Positions 1-12,300 of a DNA stretch of 64,000 bases are shown piece by piece. The position numbers were made by a program, and so were the translations under genes. The notes beneath the pieces were generated by a model. It did no database searches. It saw only the letters and a program-made list of their open reading frames with translations, and had not been told where the DNA came from. This stretch comes from Odiellus spinosus (taxonomy: Eukaryota; Arthropoda; Arachnida; Opiliones; Phalangiidae). Numbering within the stretch: position 1 is the stretch's first letter; every line of letters begins with the position of its first letter. The stretch is taken from contig OY987225.1 in NCBI GenBank assembly GCA_963920705.1, positions 18,059,492-18,123,491 of the forward strand, given 5' to 3'.

Positions 1-3000
1 TCCCCCTCTTTGACATAAATATCAAAAACCGACAGTTAACATTAATTTAACATTATTCTCTGAGTTGCAACATCCGATAACAATTTATAAAATTAGGTTT
101 ACTTAATATTTTTGTAAAAATATCCGCGACATTAGATTTCGATGGGGTAAATTTTAATTCAAACAATCTATCATTAAATTTTTGCTCTTACATAATGGTA
201 ACGGATATTAATATGTTTTGATCGTTGGTTTTCTAAACAATCACTCGCAAAACCAATTGCAGATTGGCTATCGCTAACTATTATCGGGGTTGGTAACTTT
301 AGGTTAAATAATTCAAGTTCTTTGATAAGAGGGGATAACCATGCAAATTCTTTGACTGCTTCAGACATCACCACATACTCAGCCTCCATCGTGGCTAATG
401 AAACGGATTTTTGCTTTATTGACCTCCAGGTAACTAGTGATGCACCCACGAAAGTTATAAAACCGCACGTTGACCGATGAGTGTCTTTATCCGCTGCCCA
501 GTCACTGTCGCAATATAAGGTTAAATTTGTTTTTGATTCTCGCTTATATATTAGGCCGTGGTCCGCTGTAGTTATAACATATCTCGTCAACTGACATAAA
601 TGTTGCCAATGCACGTATCCGGCCTCGTCCGCTGCGCAAGAAAAAGAAGACTACCGATTAATGATCTATAAGGATACTTCATTTCTTCAATTTCTTCTTC
701 AGTTGTTGGACAATCCTTTCTTGTTAAGTGGTTTGGTGTAATTTTAATCCACCATTTGCTCTTTCTTCAAATTCTACACCCAGACTCTTTCGTACAGGTC
801 CTAAATTTTTCAGGTCGTAGATTTTTGATAAATTATTGAAGACATCTTGAAACGTTCCATTATCTTTTCCAAGAACTACGAGATCGTCAACATATACGAG
901 TATAATTGCTTTAAATGGAAGGTAATTTACACAGTTCGTACCGAGGAATTTTGAGAATCCTAAATGATTGAATGTTCTGTCTAATTCCATGAACCAACGA
1001 CGGCCACTTTGTTGCAGACCATATAAAGCCTTTTTAAGTTTGAGACAATGCGTTGTTGAATTGGCTTCTTCGTATCCTGGTATCTGTCTCATAAATATTT
1101 CGTGATCGAGTGTTCCATATAAGTAGGCGTTCTTCACGTCGAAATGATTATGTACCCATCCAAGTGTCGATACGAATAATGAAGACCCGTATTATTGAAA
1201 AATTTACTGCTGGTGAAAATGTCTCATCGTAGTCGACTCCTATTTGACCAAAACCTAGCGCAACAATCCTCACCTTATATCGGATTATTTTGTTATTATG
1301 ATCTCGTTTTATTGTATGTACCCATCTGCACCCTAAAGGTTTCTTAGTTTCGGGCCTTTTTACCACTTCAGTCACTTGTCTATCGTGCAGAGTGGAAATT
1401 TCTTCATCCATAGCCTTTCGCCACTCTCGCTTCTGAGGAGACTTCATTGCTTCCATAAAGTTCTTGGGTATTTCAGCTTCGATACAGTTTGCTTCAAAAA
1501 TATCCGATACATCATCCTCACTAACAGATGTTAAGATTGATGTTGCGGTTTGATTCTTTGTACTGAAATCAAACATTTTAATGTTGTACGGGAGATTGTT
1601 CTTTACTAAATGTTTCATAACGTCTGGAACTGATCGAAAAGAGTTTCCTTCGCCATCAGTGTAGATTATATCAGCTCGGCCTTAAGTCTGCCCTTTCTTT
1701 CGGATGGTTACGTTTCGTTTCCAAGTTACCCGAATTTCTTTAATTTTTGGACCCAAATCCATGTATTTTTTCTGTATGCTTCGTTTGTTAAAGATGGGTT
1801 CTTCTACTTTATTCTTGGTATCTTCATTAGTAGCAATTTCTTCCAAAGCTTCTTCTGGTAAAAGGATTTCTTCCTGAAGTGCTTCTTTATTTACGACTAT
1901 TTCTTCCTGAATTGCTTTATTATTTACTACTATGTCTTCCTGAATTACTTCATAAAATTTGATTTCGTCATCTTCTTTATCGCGCAGTATTCAAGTCCAT
2001 TATCAGTTCTATGACTTTTAATTTTCTTGTTGCTTCTGTTTTAAACGAGCCGTTTAAATTTCTCAAAGCATGCGAAAGCTTCATTCTTCTTATGCATAGT
2101 GTAAATCCAAATATATCTACTGTAGTCATCGATAAATGTTATATAATAACTCGCTCCCCCTGCCGATGTAATGCGGGCTGGTCCCCAATGAATGAACAAG
2201 CTCCTGAAGTTATTTACTTTTAATTTCGCCTATATTTGGATGACTTTGTTTTACGCTCTTGCTCAATCTGCAGGATATACATGTATATAGCTCTCCTTGG
2301 ATTTGGCGTAGTCCGTGTAACATTTGGTTCTTTGCCATGAAATTCAAATCTGCCTCGTTTACGTGACTGAGACGTTTATGCCATAAATCGACGGTATTCG
2401 TTGATATATGAATTATATTCGTGAAGTTCATTAATTGATTCTTCTTTTGTTATTACTTCAGCGTCTTGTAGCGTATAGAAATTGTCTTTTGTTAATTTTG
2501 CTTCAAACGCGTAATCGCCATTTCTGTCGTAAGCGGTAAATTTCAAATTTACTGTAATTCCTTTGTAGCCCGATTGATCAATTATTCGTCCAGAGATCAA
2601 GTTGCGTCTCATGCCAGGTCACAGGTGTATGAACTACTTTCGTAAGCCTTATCATCTCTCCAGTTTTTCCGCTGACTTGAATTCTAATATCTCCAACTCC
2701 TTTAATTTGAGATTTCCCCTCGCCACATGTTGCCTCAGCTTCTAATGCATTATAAGTAGAAAACCACTCACGCCGATTACAGAAGTGTTGTGTGGCCGCT
2801 GAGTCGATTATCCAATCATCATTCGTTGTTGTTGTCGATGATACCAAGGCAGATGCAAATAGGCAATGTTTCTCTTGCTTTTTCCTTCCTTGCTGATCTC
2901 TGAAATCTCGTTTCTCCCTTTGATCTTTCAGATATCTTATATCCTTCCTTTCTCTTCAGTCTCTAGTTTCTCTCATATCGTGACCTTCTCTTTGGTTATC

Positions 3001-4200
3001 GTTCGCCGATGGTTTCGTACATTCGGAAGATTTGTGCCCACGTTTTTAGCAATTAAAACATGTGCCTTGGAAAAATCTCTTGATTATCTCGGTATCCAGT
3101 TGGTTGAGATCTCCAACTCTTACTTCCTTCTTCTCTTCCCCGTTGGCTTTTAGCTTGAGCCATTAAAACGTCAGCAGCGGCGCGATTTTCTGATATACGA
3201 TTCTTTTCAATCTGTCTGCCGTACTCTCCAATAAGCTTCTGTTTTATATTTGTTGGTGTAAACTCTGTCTGTAAATTGATAAATCTGTTGGACTAAAGGT
3301 TCATAAATTTCGGGTAATGATGATATCAATTGATAGGCTATGTCTTTCTCCACTATAGTTTCACCAGCTTCTGTTAACTGATTCTTGATACTATAAATGA
3401 TGGCATACTTTCACCTTCTTTATATTCAATTGTACAAAATTCCTTTCTTAAAACACCGATTCGAGCCCTTGACGTCGGTTGAAAAGCGCTCCTTAACTTG
3501 TCCCACGCCTGACTAGCTGTTGTAGCTTCTGCTATTATACTTCTTAAATCAATAGTTATTCCCAATGCAATTGTTGAATAAGCCTTGGATTTTCTTAAAT
3601 TATACTTGGCCTTAACATCTGCTTCCGCTGTTGATGCTGGCTCAGTTTCTGTCTTGTTTACAATTTCCCATAAACCTTTGTCCCTCAAAACCATCTCCAT
3701 TTCGTACTTCCAATTTTTATAATTTTCCAAATTCAATGTTTCAACTTGCCCAGAATAAAAGGTGGCTTCTCGTCCCGCCATCTTGGATTTCTCTCACGCT
3801 TGAATTTCCGAAAATGTTTATGGGGTCGCAAAAGTTCAAACACGACTTGTCAAAACTTCCTATGTTCCATCATTAAGCCTCGGTTGGCTAAATCAAATAA
3901 TGTAAGTTCAACATTCACTGTTAACCACGCTCTGCTACCACTTGTTGGATATTTTAAACAATGAAAGAACCTTACAATCATTAAACATTGTTAAAACTAT
4001 TTATTAAATAAAACTAATAACTTAAAACGATATATTAACAATACCCAACTCGGACTAGAGAGGAAGTGAAGGTTTGGGTTGTAGCGCAAACGACAGGAAA
4101 ACTCAGGTGGGTTCATGAACCATTCAGAAGCGAGTTATAATTTTAGGTCAAAGTTTTGGTCTACTGCCAATACCTATATCCCGATGAAGCAAATTCTTCG
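1..4200 (-). mobile_element. Decayed Ty1/copia retrotransposon (5' LTR at right, 3' end at left edge)
   Basis: Read on the minus strand, the LTR ends at 3943 and is followed by a primer-binding site beginning TGGTAGCAGAGC, as expected for initiator-Met tRNA. Gag, protease, integrase and RT/RNase H remnants follow toward 60. The first 11 bases of the window are a polypyrimidine run (a purine tract on the coding strand), so the 3' LTR should start just left of base 1. The outer end of the 5' LTR, somewhere near 4150-4300, is not resolved. The element sits in the ZNFX1 intron after exon 6, in the same orientation as the gene. It is a relative of the complete element at 50601-55625. Confidence 0.85.
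60..3781 (-). pseudogene. Copia gag-pol pseudogene
   Basis: Separate open blocks: Gag (3781-3374, starts MAGREATFYSGQ), protease with DSAATQHFCN (2847-2578), GAG-pre-integrase with HKRLSHVNEADL (2431-2210), the start of integrase near 2150-2030 (FIDDYSRYIW), RT (1618-724, with GCRWVHTIKRD and YVDDLVV) and RNase H (614-174, with STMEAEYVVMSEA). They lie in different frames with stops between them. Soon after the DNGLEY motif near 1985 the sequence jumps to an acidic linker, so the rest of the integrase core, including the catalytic Glu region, is deleted. It cannot be autonomous. Confidence 0.85.
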
Positions 4201-4326
4201 CTTCATCAACGAAACTGGACTTTTTTAAGTCTTGCACTGTCTGGGGTTGCACAATGGACTACTAGTCGAAGTGCATGGCTGGATTTATCCGACCGCCCCA
4301 CTCCTAATAATAATAAAAAAAAATAC

Positions 4327-6369
4327 CTATTGCAAGGGATGTGAAGTCTTCCTTGAAAACATTTCCCACAGGTTCCGGAGCAAGTATGGTCGCATTTGAG
4401 AATGGTATTACATTTGGCCATGCAGCTATCACGCAAAGCTGAAGCATCCTTCGATTTGTAGCAAGGCGCCAGTATCTTATGCCCACAATCTAATTGAACT
4501 TCGATATCAACGGAGCATTTGCTTTGACAGGGTTTTCCACATTTTTGGTCACAATTATGACCACATGGTAGGAATTTGTTACAATTTCTGGTACAAAGAG
4601 CTTTCAGTAGTGTATCATCCTTCGAAACTACGCAAAAAACTCTCATGTTGTGGGAACATGGACCAATAACATTGACGTATACTCTGCAACTGGAGCATGG
4701 CTCGCCACAATAATTTGAACACTCATGGCCACACGATAAAGTTTTTGGACATTCTACTTTGCAAATGTACTGCTTCTCGTCTGTGTGACATGGCATTTGT
4801 GTTTCGTGTCCACATTTAGGTACTGTTTTCCATACCCGGACATTACACAGACCACACGCCTCGTAGCATCTCTTTTGGCACTTGTGCTGTAAATCGCAAA
4901 CTAATCTTCTGCATGGCTTAGTGCATTTGACTTCTTTATGCTCCTGATCCAGAGGGTGACATTTCTTGTCACAAACATGTCCGCAGGGTAAGCGAAAGTC
5001 ACACGGTTCCAGACAGCCTCCATCGGACACTTGGTTGAAATCGTAGGAAGAAGCAACTTCAACCAAATTTTGGTGGTTCTTACATTTGAGCGTTAGTCTC
5101 TGGCCAATCGCGAAGCTTTTTGTCAACTCTGCAGTAATCTTAATCCATAAATTGCTTTTTTCTGCGAATAATTCAAAGTTACCAATGCAGAACAGACACT
5201 TTTTTGCACGGGATAGAGCGACGCAAACTCTGTTCTCAGTTTTTAGGAATCCGATTGTACCGTCTTCGTTACTTCGTACGAATGATATTAAGATGATGTC
5301 GTTCTCTTCGCCCTGGTAATTGTCTACGACGGTAGCTCGAACCTCTTTCAACGACCCAGTTAACAGACGTTTAATCGTGAATAGTTGACCCAAGTACGTT
5401 GTTAAGATAGTAATTTGGCCTGGTTGGTAACCCTGCTGCAAAATATACCTGCACAATGAGACCAGGAACTGAGCTTCATGGGTGTTGACGCGAGACGTGC
5501 TATCAGCCTCTTTGATTTCGTGATGTTTATGGGAGACAAAATATACACTCTTCTCAAAACCAGTTATCTCCTCGTACTCAAAAACGGACTGGTGGTCCTG
5601 AAGGTTTTGGTATATGTGAGGTACTAACAACCTTGATATGTCCGGTTTCATCCTGTGTTGTATACCCAATCGGACAAAGGGTATTCCGTTATTAATTAGC
5701 CTTTCAAACAACGATATTTCCAGATTGTATTTCTTGGCCAATTCGTAAACTACAGGATTGGGTCTTAGTTGTTGATGGTCACCAATGAGAATTAAGTGCC
5801 GTGTGTATTTACTCAATGAAGTCAAAATTTGGGCTTCAAGAATTTCGGCGGCCTCTTCCACTATGACGATTTTCGAACGAATGCTATTAATTAAGTGCCG
5901 ATATTTTGCCGCTCCAGTGGTAGTCATACCAATGACCAAAGCTGATTTTGCCACTATAATTTCTTCCTCAGTTTTAGCTTCACCAATAGTGGTGAGTTTT
6001 CTTTCATACTCTTTTTTCAGGGTATTAATCTTGATTTGGATATTAGTCTTGAATTTATCAGACCATGTTTTGTACAACCTCCATCTATCATCCATTGCCA
6101 AACTCCATATATTCCGTCTCGTTAATAGTTCATTTTCAGATAAAACATTGGAGGACTTTAGTTTGGACATCAAGAACTTTTGACGTTGTTTTTTTCCACC
6201 TTGAGTTTTCCATTCACCATCATTTTCTTCATCAGACTCAGAATCATTAATGGAAATGACTAAGTTATTTCTATTTTCCTCGCTATCTTCCAAACGTTGA
6301 TCTTGGATGTAATCAATCTCATCATCGTCTGAATAATCATCGTACATCCAATTATCTGGATCTGGCAAC
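4327..6369 (-). CDS. ZNFX1: ZNFX1 coding exon 6 (helicase core 2 and NFX1 zinc fingers)
   Basis: A 2,043-nt exon. Visible motifs in order: VIGMTTTGAAKYR, Walker B IVIVEEAAEILEAQ, GDHQQLRPNPVVYELA, RLGIQHRMKPD, TILTTYLGQLF, VVDNYQGEENDIILISF, RVCVALSRAKKCLFCIGN. These are followed by a Cys/His array with repeated CGHxC and CxxxC units (for example LPCGHVCDKKCHP and LSCGHECSNYCG), the NFX1-type zinc fingers. The frame stays open past 4327 into an intron-like tail down to 4206, but a clean donor at 4326-4325 and loss of Cys pattern mark the exon end. Confidence 0.92.
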
Positions 6370-9300
6370 CTGCTTAGATTAATAAATTAATTATTTTTAT
6401 AAGCTCTACAAAATTATAATTTTTGGTAGAAATTTAAGTTTGGAAAAAAAAAAAGGCTACAAGGCAATGTAACCTTAAGATATTGAAGCTTAAACAGGGG
6501 TAATTCACTGTACCATCTGCTCAAGAGGAGTTGTCATAATGGAATAAGTCAAGGCTCATAGGTACATATAGAGAAAAAATTAGACAGGGAACTCCCTTTG
6601 AACAAGTAATGGAATAGTAAAAACAGATATAAAGTATGACTTAAGTCAAAAAGTGACATTGGGTTGGAGAGGTGGAAAGATTGCTACAAGGATGGATCAT
6701 ATTTGTTAAGGTGCCCATCAGTCAAATATATCCAACATTTAAGCCTAGTTCATACATATACCTAAACAGGTGGATATCAAACCAATGTGACATGTTGGTC
6801 AGGAAGCAATTTCAAACTGCTTTGAAAATTATGAGGCGTGGGGACAAATCTTAAAATAAAATGATAAAAATGAAAAAGGCTTCGTACCAGTTTCAGAATC
6901 GATTTAGCTCTTAAGTATGAATGAGACTTAAGTATACTCTATAAGTTTTAAAACAAGGGTCGGCTCACTAGAGCAAAGAAGAAGTTTATTGGCCAAGTTC
7001 ATTTCCCCAGCAGCCTTGGCAAGGTACAGTAGGAAAAACCATAGAATTTTTGGTAATTTTTAGACAGTTCACAAGGAGGCACTGATATTTAAGTAGTAAA
7101 TATCTTTCCAACACGTTTCGAGGCTTTATAGCCTAATCTACGATAATGACCTGAAGATAAAGCTATGGCTCAGAAACATTATTTAACCTGCCACAAGAAT
7201 AGGGATTATAAAATAACAGATATGTATAACTTCTAAAATTTAGTTGGGTTTGAATTTTTAAAATATACACGCTGTCTAGTCGGAATAGGTCTAGCCAAGA
7301 TAGAGTTTTTTCTATGGCATGAGAGATGGGCAAGCCATGATATTAAAAAAAAAAAAAAAACTCTAGTAAATAAAATTAAACATTAAAAAGGTTATTTTGT
7401 TAATATTTTATCATGCAGAATTTGATTTTCATTATTTCCTTATCTTTTCTAAATATATAGTTAAGTAACTCACACATTTTCTGCTGTTGCAGCAGTTTCA
7501 ATTATATCTTCATAATCTTCCGCATCCAAATACAATTCTTCCTCTTTATCTATTTCTTGGTCAGATTCATATGCATCCTCAACAAAATCAGGTACTTCAA
7601 TTTCCCGATCATCGAGCACAATCAAATCATTCTCATCATGAACATTTTTCAGGTGTGGTGGAATTTTAAGGCCCAACCAAAACTGCATTATATCGCCAAG
7701 ATGTTTAAACGATAGTTTTAAAAATTTTGGAGCATCGGAGAGAAAACTAGCGTAATGAATTTCATCCATGTCTTCCATTAAATCCACTTCAGACAGAACT
7801 TCCTTGTTGATCAATTTCAGTTGGTGTTCTTTGGCTTTAATAGTCTGCAAAATGTGTTCCAATTCGGTTTTCATACTGTGAAAATGTCGCCCCATTTGGT
7901 TACCCCCAGGTAAGTTACGGGAGTAAACTCGTTTCAGGTTATTCATCGTATAGGGTTTCAATACTTCACTATTGCTTCTACCACCCATGCGAACTATTTG
8001 ATCAGTTTCTTTTAAAACACCTTCTAGGAACTGGTCTAAGGCATGATTGGTATAGCACACAATCTGTATGGATATGATATTAAATAATGATTATTATTTC
8101 TCTGTATTAGAAAAAACCATCTCCTACCAAAATAGGATTCTTTCCTTCATCTGATTCGTTCCAAATCTTTTGATTGTGCAGCAAAGCTCTCATTATTTTC
8201 AATCCAACATAAGTCTTGCCAGTACCTGGTGGCCCTTGTATGATACTCAACTTTTGAGTTAGGGCAGATTTTAAAGCTTGGTATTGAGAGGGATCTAGAT
8301 CAAAATCTTTTTCCGTCATCCATGTGCTATTGTCGAACAGGAGAACTGGAACTTGTTTTGACATCATATGGCATGGGCAAGTTAAATCAAAACTGCTAAC
8401 CTATAGATAGACAATGAGTTAGGGGGTAAACTTTGTTAAATCAATTTTTGTTCTTATATGTCTGGTGTACATATCCTTCATTATGTAAATTTAAGTAATA
8501 GCCAGATATTTTTTGGGTTGGTAAGCATCCAACATACGTTTATAATGAAACCAGCCATGTATTTTTTTTCACATAAGGGGTTTTATCCCACTACTTTTAA
8601 CCCACTAATCTGTGTTGCCACTCTAGCAATTGAGATCACGAAATCTAAGCCTTAGTCTTCGGCTTAGTAAGGCTTTGATTCTTGTAGCTATGGTTGGTCA
8701 GTTGGTAAAGAGGCAGTGCTGAAAGTGGGACAGTACCTCAATTGGTAGAGTGACCCTGCAGCTAGAAAGAGGAAGGTTGCTGCTTTAATTTTTTAACAAG
8801 ATTTAACTAGGGTACATTATCAAAAACTCTTAGAAGTAAAAGCTCGGGTGGGTTTAACGATATTTGCAGCATTATTGAGCATTGCAACTCGCTTCTGGAA
8901 GAAGTCTTTAACGCTGAGAGTAAGGTGCTGTTACGTTGAAAAGTGTTAGCTTCCACCAATTTTTTTTTTTTTTTTAATTATTTAAAAATTTACAAAACGT
9001 TTTCTTAAGATCTTGAGGGTTGAAAGGTATGTATATATTCAAAATCGATACTTGGGTTGACTACAACCAGTATGATTTGAAATGGAACCAGCACAAGTTG
9101 AGTTCAGATCATTGCTCAAAGTTGACTAAAACATCTTGGTGCTCTTCGGCTCATTCAGCGATATTGTGTATGTACCATTCCTTTTCATAGCTGCAGGATG
9201 GCAATCTTTTGCAACATTCATCTTGGCTGGAAACGCGAAATAAATTACTGCTGACGCTCAATTTTTAAAACTTGTTCCGATTCTGAAATAAATGCATAAA

Positions 9301-12300
9301 TGTTGCTCACGATTGCCATCCTGCACATATGACAAGGAATGGTACATAAACAATTCCGTTGAATGAGCCGAAGAGCTCCAAGATGTTATTGTTTAACATT
9401 ATGCAAAGATCTGAACTGGTCGTAGTCAACCAGAGTATCAGTTTTAAAGATAAACAAAACAACTGGCAGCTCTTTAATTACACTTTCCATAGGTTTTTTA
9501 TGTTTAACTACTCAATTGTCTGCTATATTGAAAGTTTTTTCTTGGCTGTTTGATTGACCAGTGAAAAACCTGCGATTTTAGGACAAGTTTACCGAATTTT
9601 GTGGCTATATCATTAATCACTATAGCGCTAGTATGAGTGTCAAAAAAATTGCAAGAGTACAATACTAACTAATCTTAAGATATCCTTCATTAAAATCTCC
9701 AGGTTTGGGGGTAAAGAAATTTTGATGCCCTCACACGGAATTTTCAAAAATTGTTTCTCGAAAATTACTTTGACTTTTGAGCTAAAAATTTGGCTATCCT
9801 ATTAAAAACGTCAAAATTATAAGTGGTTAAAGTTTCACCAAAATCTAAATTGTAGACGTGGGGGCCTTCGGTCGAATTGGCATTGAATGACCCCACTGCT
9901 TGGCATTAGAGGTGGTTTACGGACGCCATCTTTCGTTATTCATCATTGTCTACTAAGATAGGTGCTCATTGTTAATAATCCTAGGACTTACTGTATTTGT
10001 TTTTACAGCATTAACTTTTTGACGCAGCATGTTTTACATCATTTACCTGCATCTAGAGTCGTCACCAAAAGGAACTGACCCTTTTCAATGAGAAGCCAAA
10101 TTGAAAATGGTCCTTTAAACCGTGTTAAGACCGAAAGCTCTCTACTATTTTTACGTAAAATAAAGTTTACTTTTTGATCACGCCATGAGTTTCTTCTTTC
10201 AAATAATTATTAACAAATACTTTATTATTCCCATATGCTTAGACAAGTTCTGCCGTGAGTCACACCTTATCAGGTGCTCCCTTTACAAGAGCGACCAACC
10301 GGTCACAGACTAGTGGGCAGGCCACCTTCTACGTGGTCCGGGCTCCCAGTTAGTCATGCTTCAACAGCTACGCCCCTGTTCCACCCACATTGGTCCAATC
10401 CAGCAAAAACTAGGGTGCTGTCTAGAGACGCTCGTGGGTAAAATTGTAGGCAGTTTTCCTCTTATACATCCTGCCTTTGGCTGCCCTAGGCTAAATGATT
10501 ACTTTCTCTAACCTGTTGATAAAATAACTAACCATGGTTTCATACTTCAACTAAGGAAATGGGTGTAATGAAGTTCCAAACATCCTGCCCATTATATTAA
10601 TAATGAGAATATTAAAGGCCCTATCTCTAAAATGCTTTTCCCTTACGCACGCAGCCTAGCTTTGGTTTGTTTAGTACAACGTCGTCTGCTAAGTTAGAAA
10701 AGAAGGCGACTTTAAAGGGGATTTGAAAAACGCAGATCAGGAGCATGAAGAGTAAATTTGCAATGGATCAGCAAATTAACCCTTATCTTAATCGCTTGCT
10801 AAAGCTTGGGATATACTTCAGAAAACTAACCATTGTGTTTTGGTTAAACGCTCTATCTATGAAAATAAATATTTTTCGCTCACCTTTAAGTTTACTTTAA
10901 TTTTAGCTTGAAGACATATATCTTCAGAACGATCCATATGAACCAGGGTCCTCATACAATAGACTGTATTATCTTTCAAGTACTCAGGCTTCTCCACTTT
11001 CTTTCTCAACTCCACAATATACTCTTTCATTGGAAAATTTGACTCCTCTATATTTTGCAAGGCGCTTAATACGTGGCGACTTGCTTCAAAATAGGCTTCC
11101 GTTTCAACCATGGTGAACGTTTCAGACTTTACATCAATAATTTCATCTTGATTTTCAAATTTAATTCCCACATAGCCTTCTTTGAGTTTTTCAATGTCAC
11201 GATCCGATACGGTTCCGAAATACACAGTTTCAAAGTTGTCAAAAGTCAAACAGACAAGGGCGCCATATATAAGGCGCTTGCTGGATTCCCAGCGGACATT
11301 GCGCAGCTGGTCAAATGTAACACCATGAACTACCCCTTCGTTCGTCAAAATGATCTTACATAATTTGACATTTTTGTATACTTTGATATCTTGCAAACGT
11401 TCACGGTTTTTAGCTGGGTTTTTTAACTGTTCCAAGTACATGCTGATGCCTATAGGAATATTTTTCAAAAAAAAAATAAAAATAAAATTTTTCTATATGG
11501 CCCACATACATGGGTAGCACCCATTAAAAATCCTCTTCCCTTACACATGTCTGCTTAGATTTGGATAGGCTTATAGTAGACATGCAAACTGACTCTACTT
11601 GGGCCTTGTCAAATTAATCTGGCACCAAGCACACAAATTTAATCTTTAGAAATTGTGATAAAAAAAAATCACTGAAATAGGACATTCAAAGTGATGTGTT
11701 TGGCTGTAGAATGGACTACAAGTTAAAGAGCATTGGCCCCCTCTCTCAAAACAAAAAAAAAAAAATCATCCTAGATGTGTGCAAGTAAAGATGATTTACA
11801 ATGGAGCGTTCTTGAGCAGATATGGTCTTTAAAATTGGTCTCACCTTCTCGAAGAGGCCGAATGAAATCTTCCCGTAGTAGTCGAAATTGTACATCCAAA
11901 TAATGATCAGCGTCATTGTAGCGTCCTTCCACTATGTTGGGCCTCAGAAATGGTCTCTTATTGTTTATCAGGTCATGTTTATCTGGAAAAATGGGTATGT
12001 CCCTGAAATTATTCGGCGCATCATCATCCTTGGTCTTCATTGCACTGAACACGCTATTGTAACTATCCAGGAGACTGTTCTTGGTAGCGTCCAGAGTGTC
12101 CAATCTCTCCAAATAGGCTTCCCCATTACCCAGAGTATTTGTTAGACGAGTAATAGACGCTTTGGCTTGGGGAAGCAGCAGTTGAGTGGTCATTAATGAG
12201 ATTTGTGGGTGGATGGTTTGATAGGTCTCAATCATGTCTAGGAGGTGTTGCATGGATTGAAGTCGGTACGCTGTAGGCACACTATTCTGCATTTCCAATA

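Larger units (their letters stand above)
8401..10883 (-). other. ZNFX1 intron 3
   Basis: 2.5-kb intron containing a tRNA-like stretch (8690-8800) and a foldback element (9040-9450). The stretch 10220-10450 looks like interspersed repeat (GTGGTCCGGGCTC, AGTCATGCTTCAAC motifs shared with about 50400-50440). I see no gene in the rest. Confidence 0.6.

Noticed and set aside
4206..4326. C-terminal extension of ZNFX1 (NRYFFLLLLGVG...)
   Set aside because: The Cys/His pattern stops at a splice donor; the rest is read-through into an intron.
5785..6183. 132-codon plus-strand frame
   Set aside because: A shadow of the ZNFX1 helicase exon on the opposite strand.
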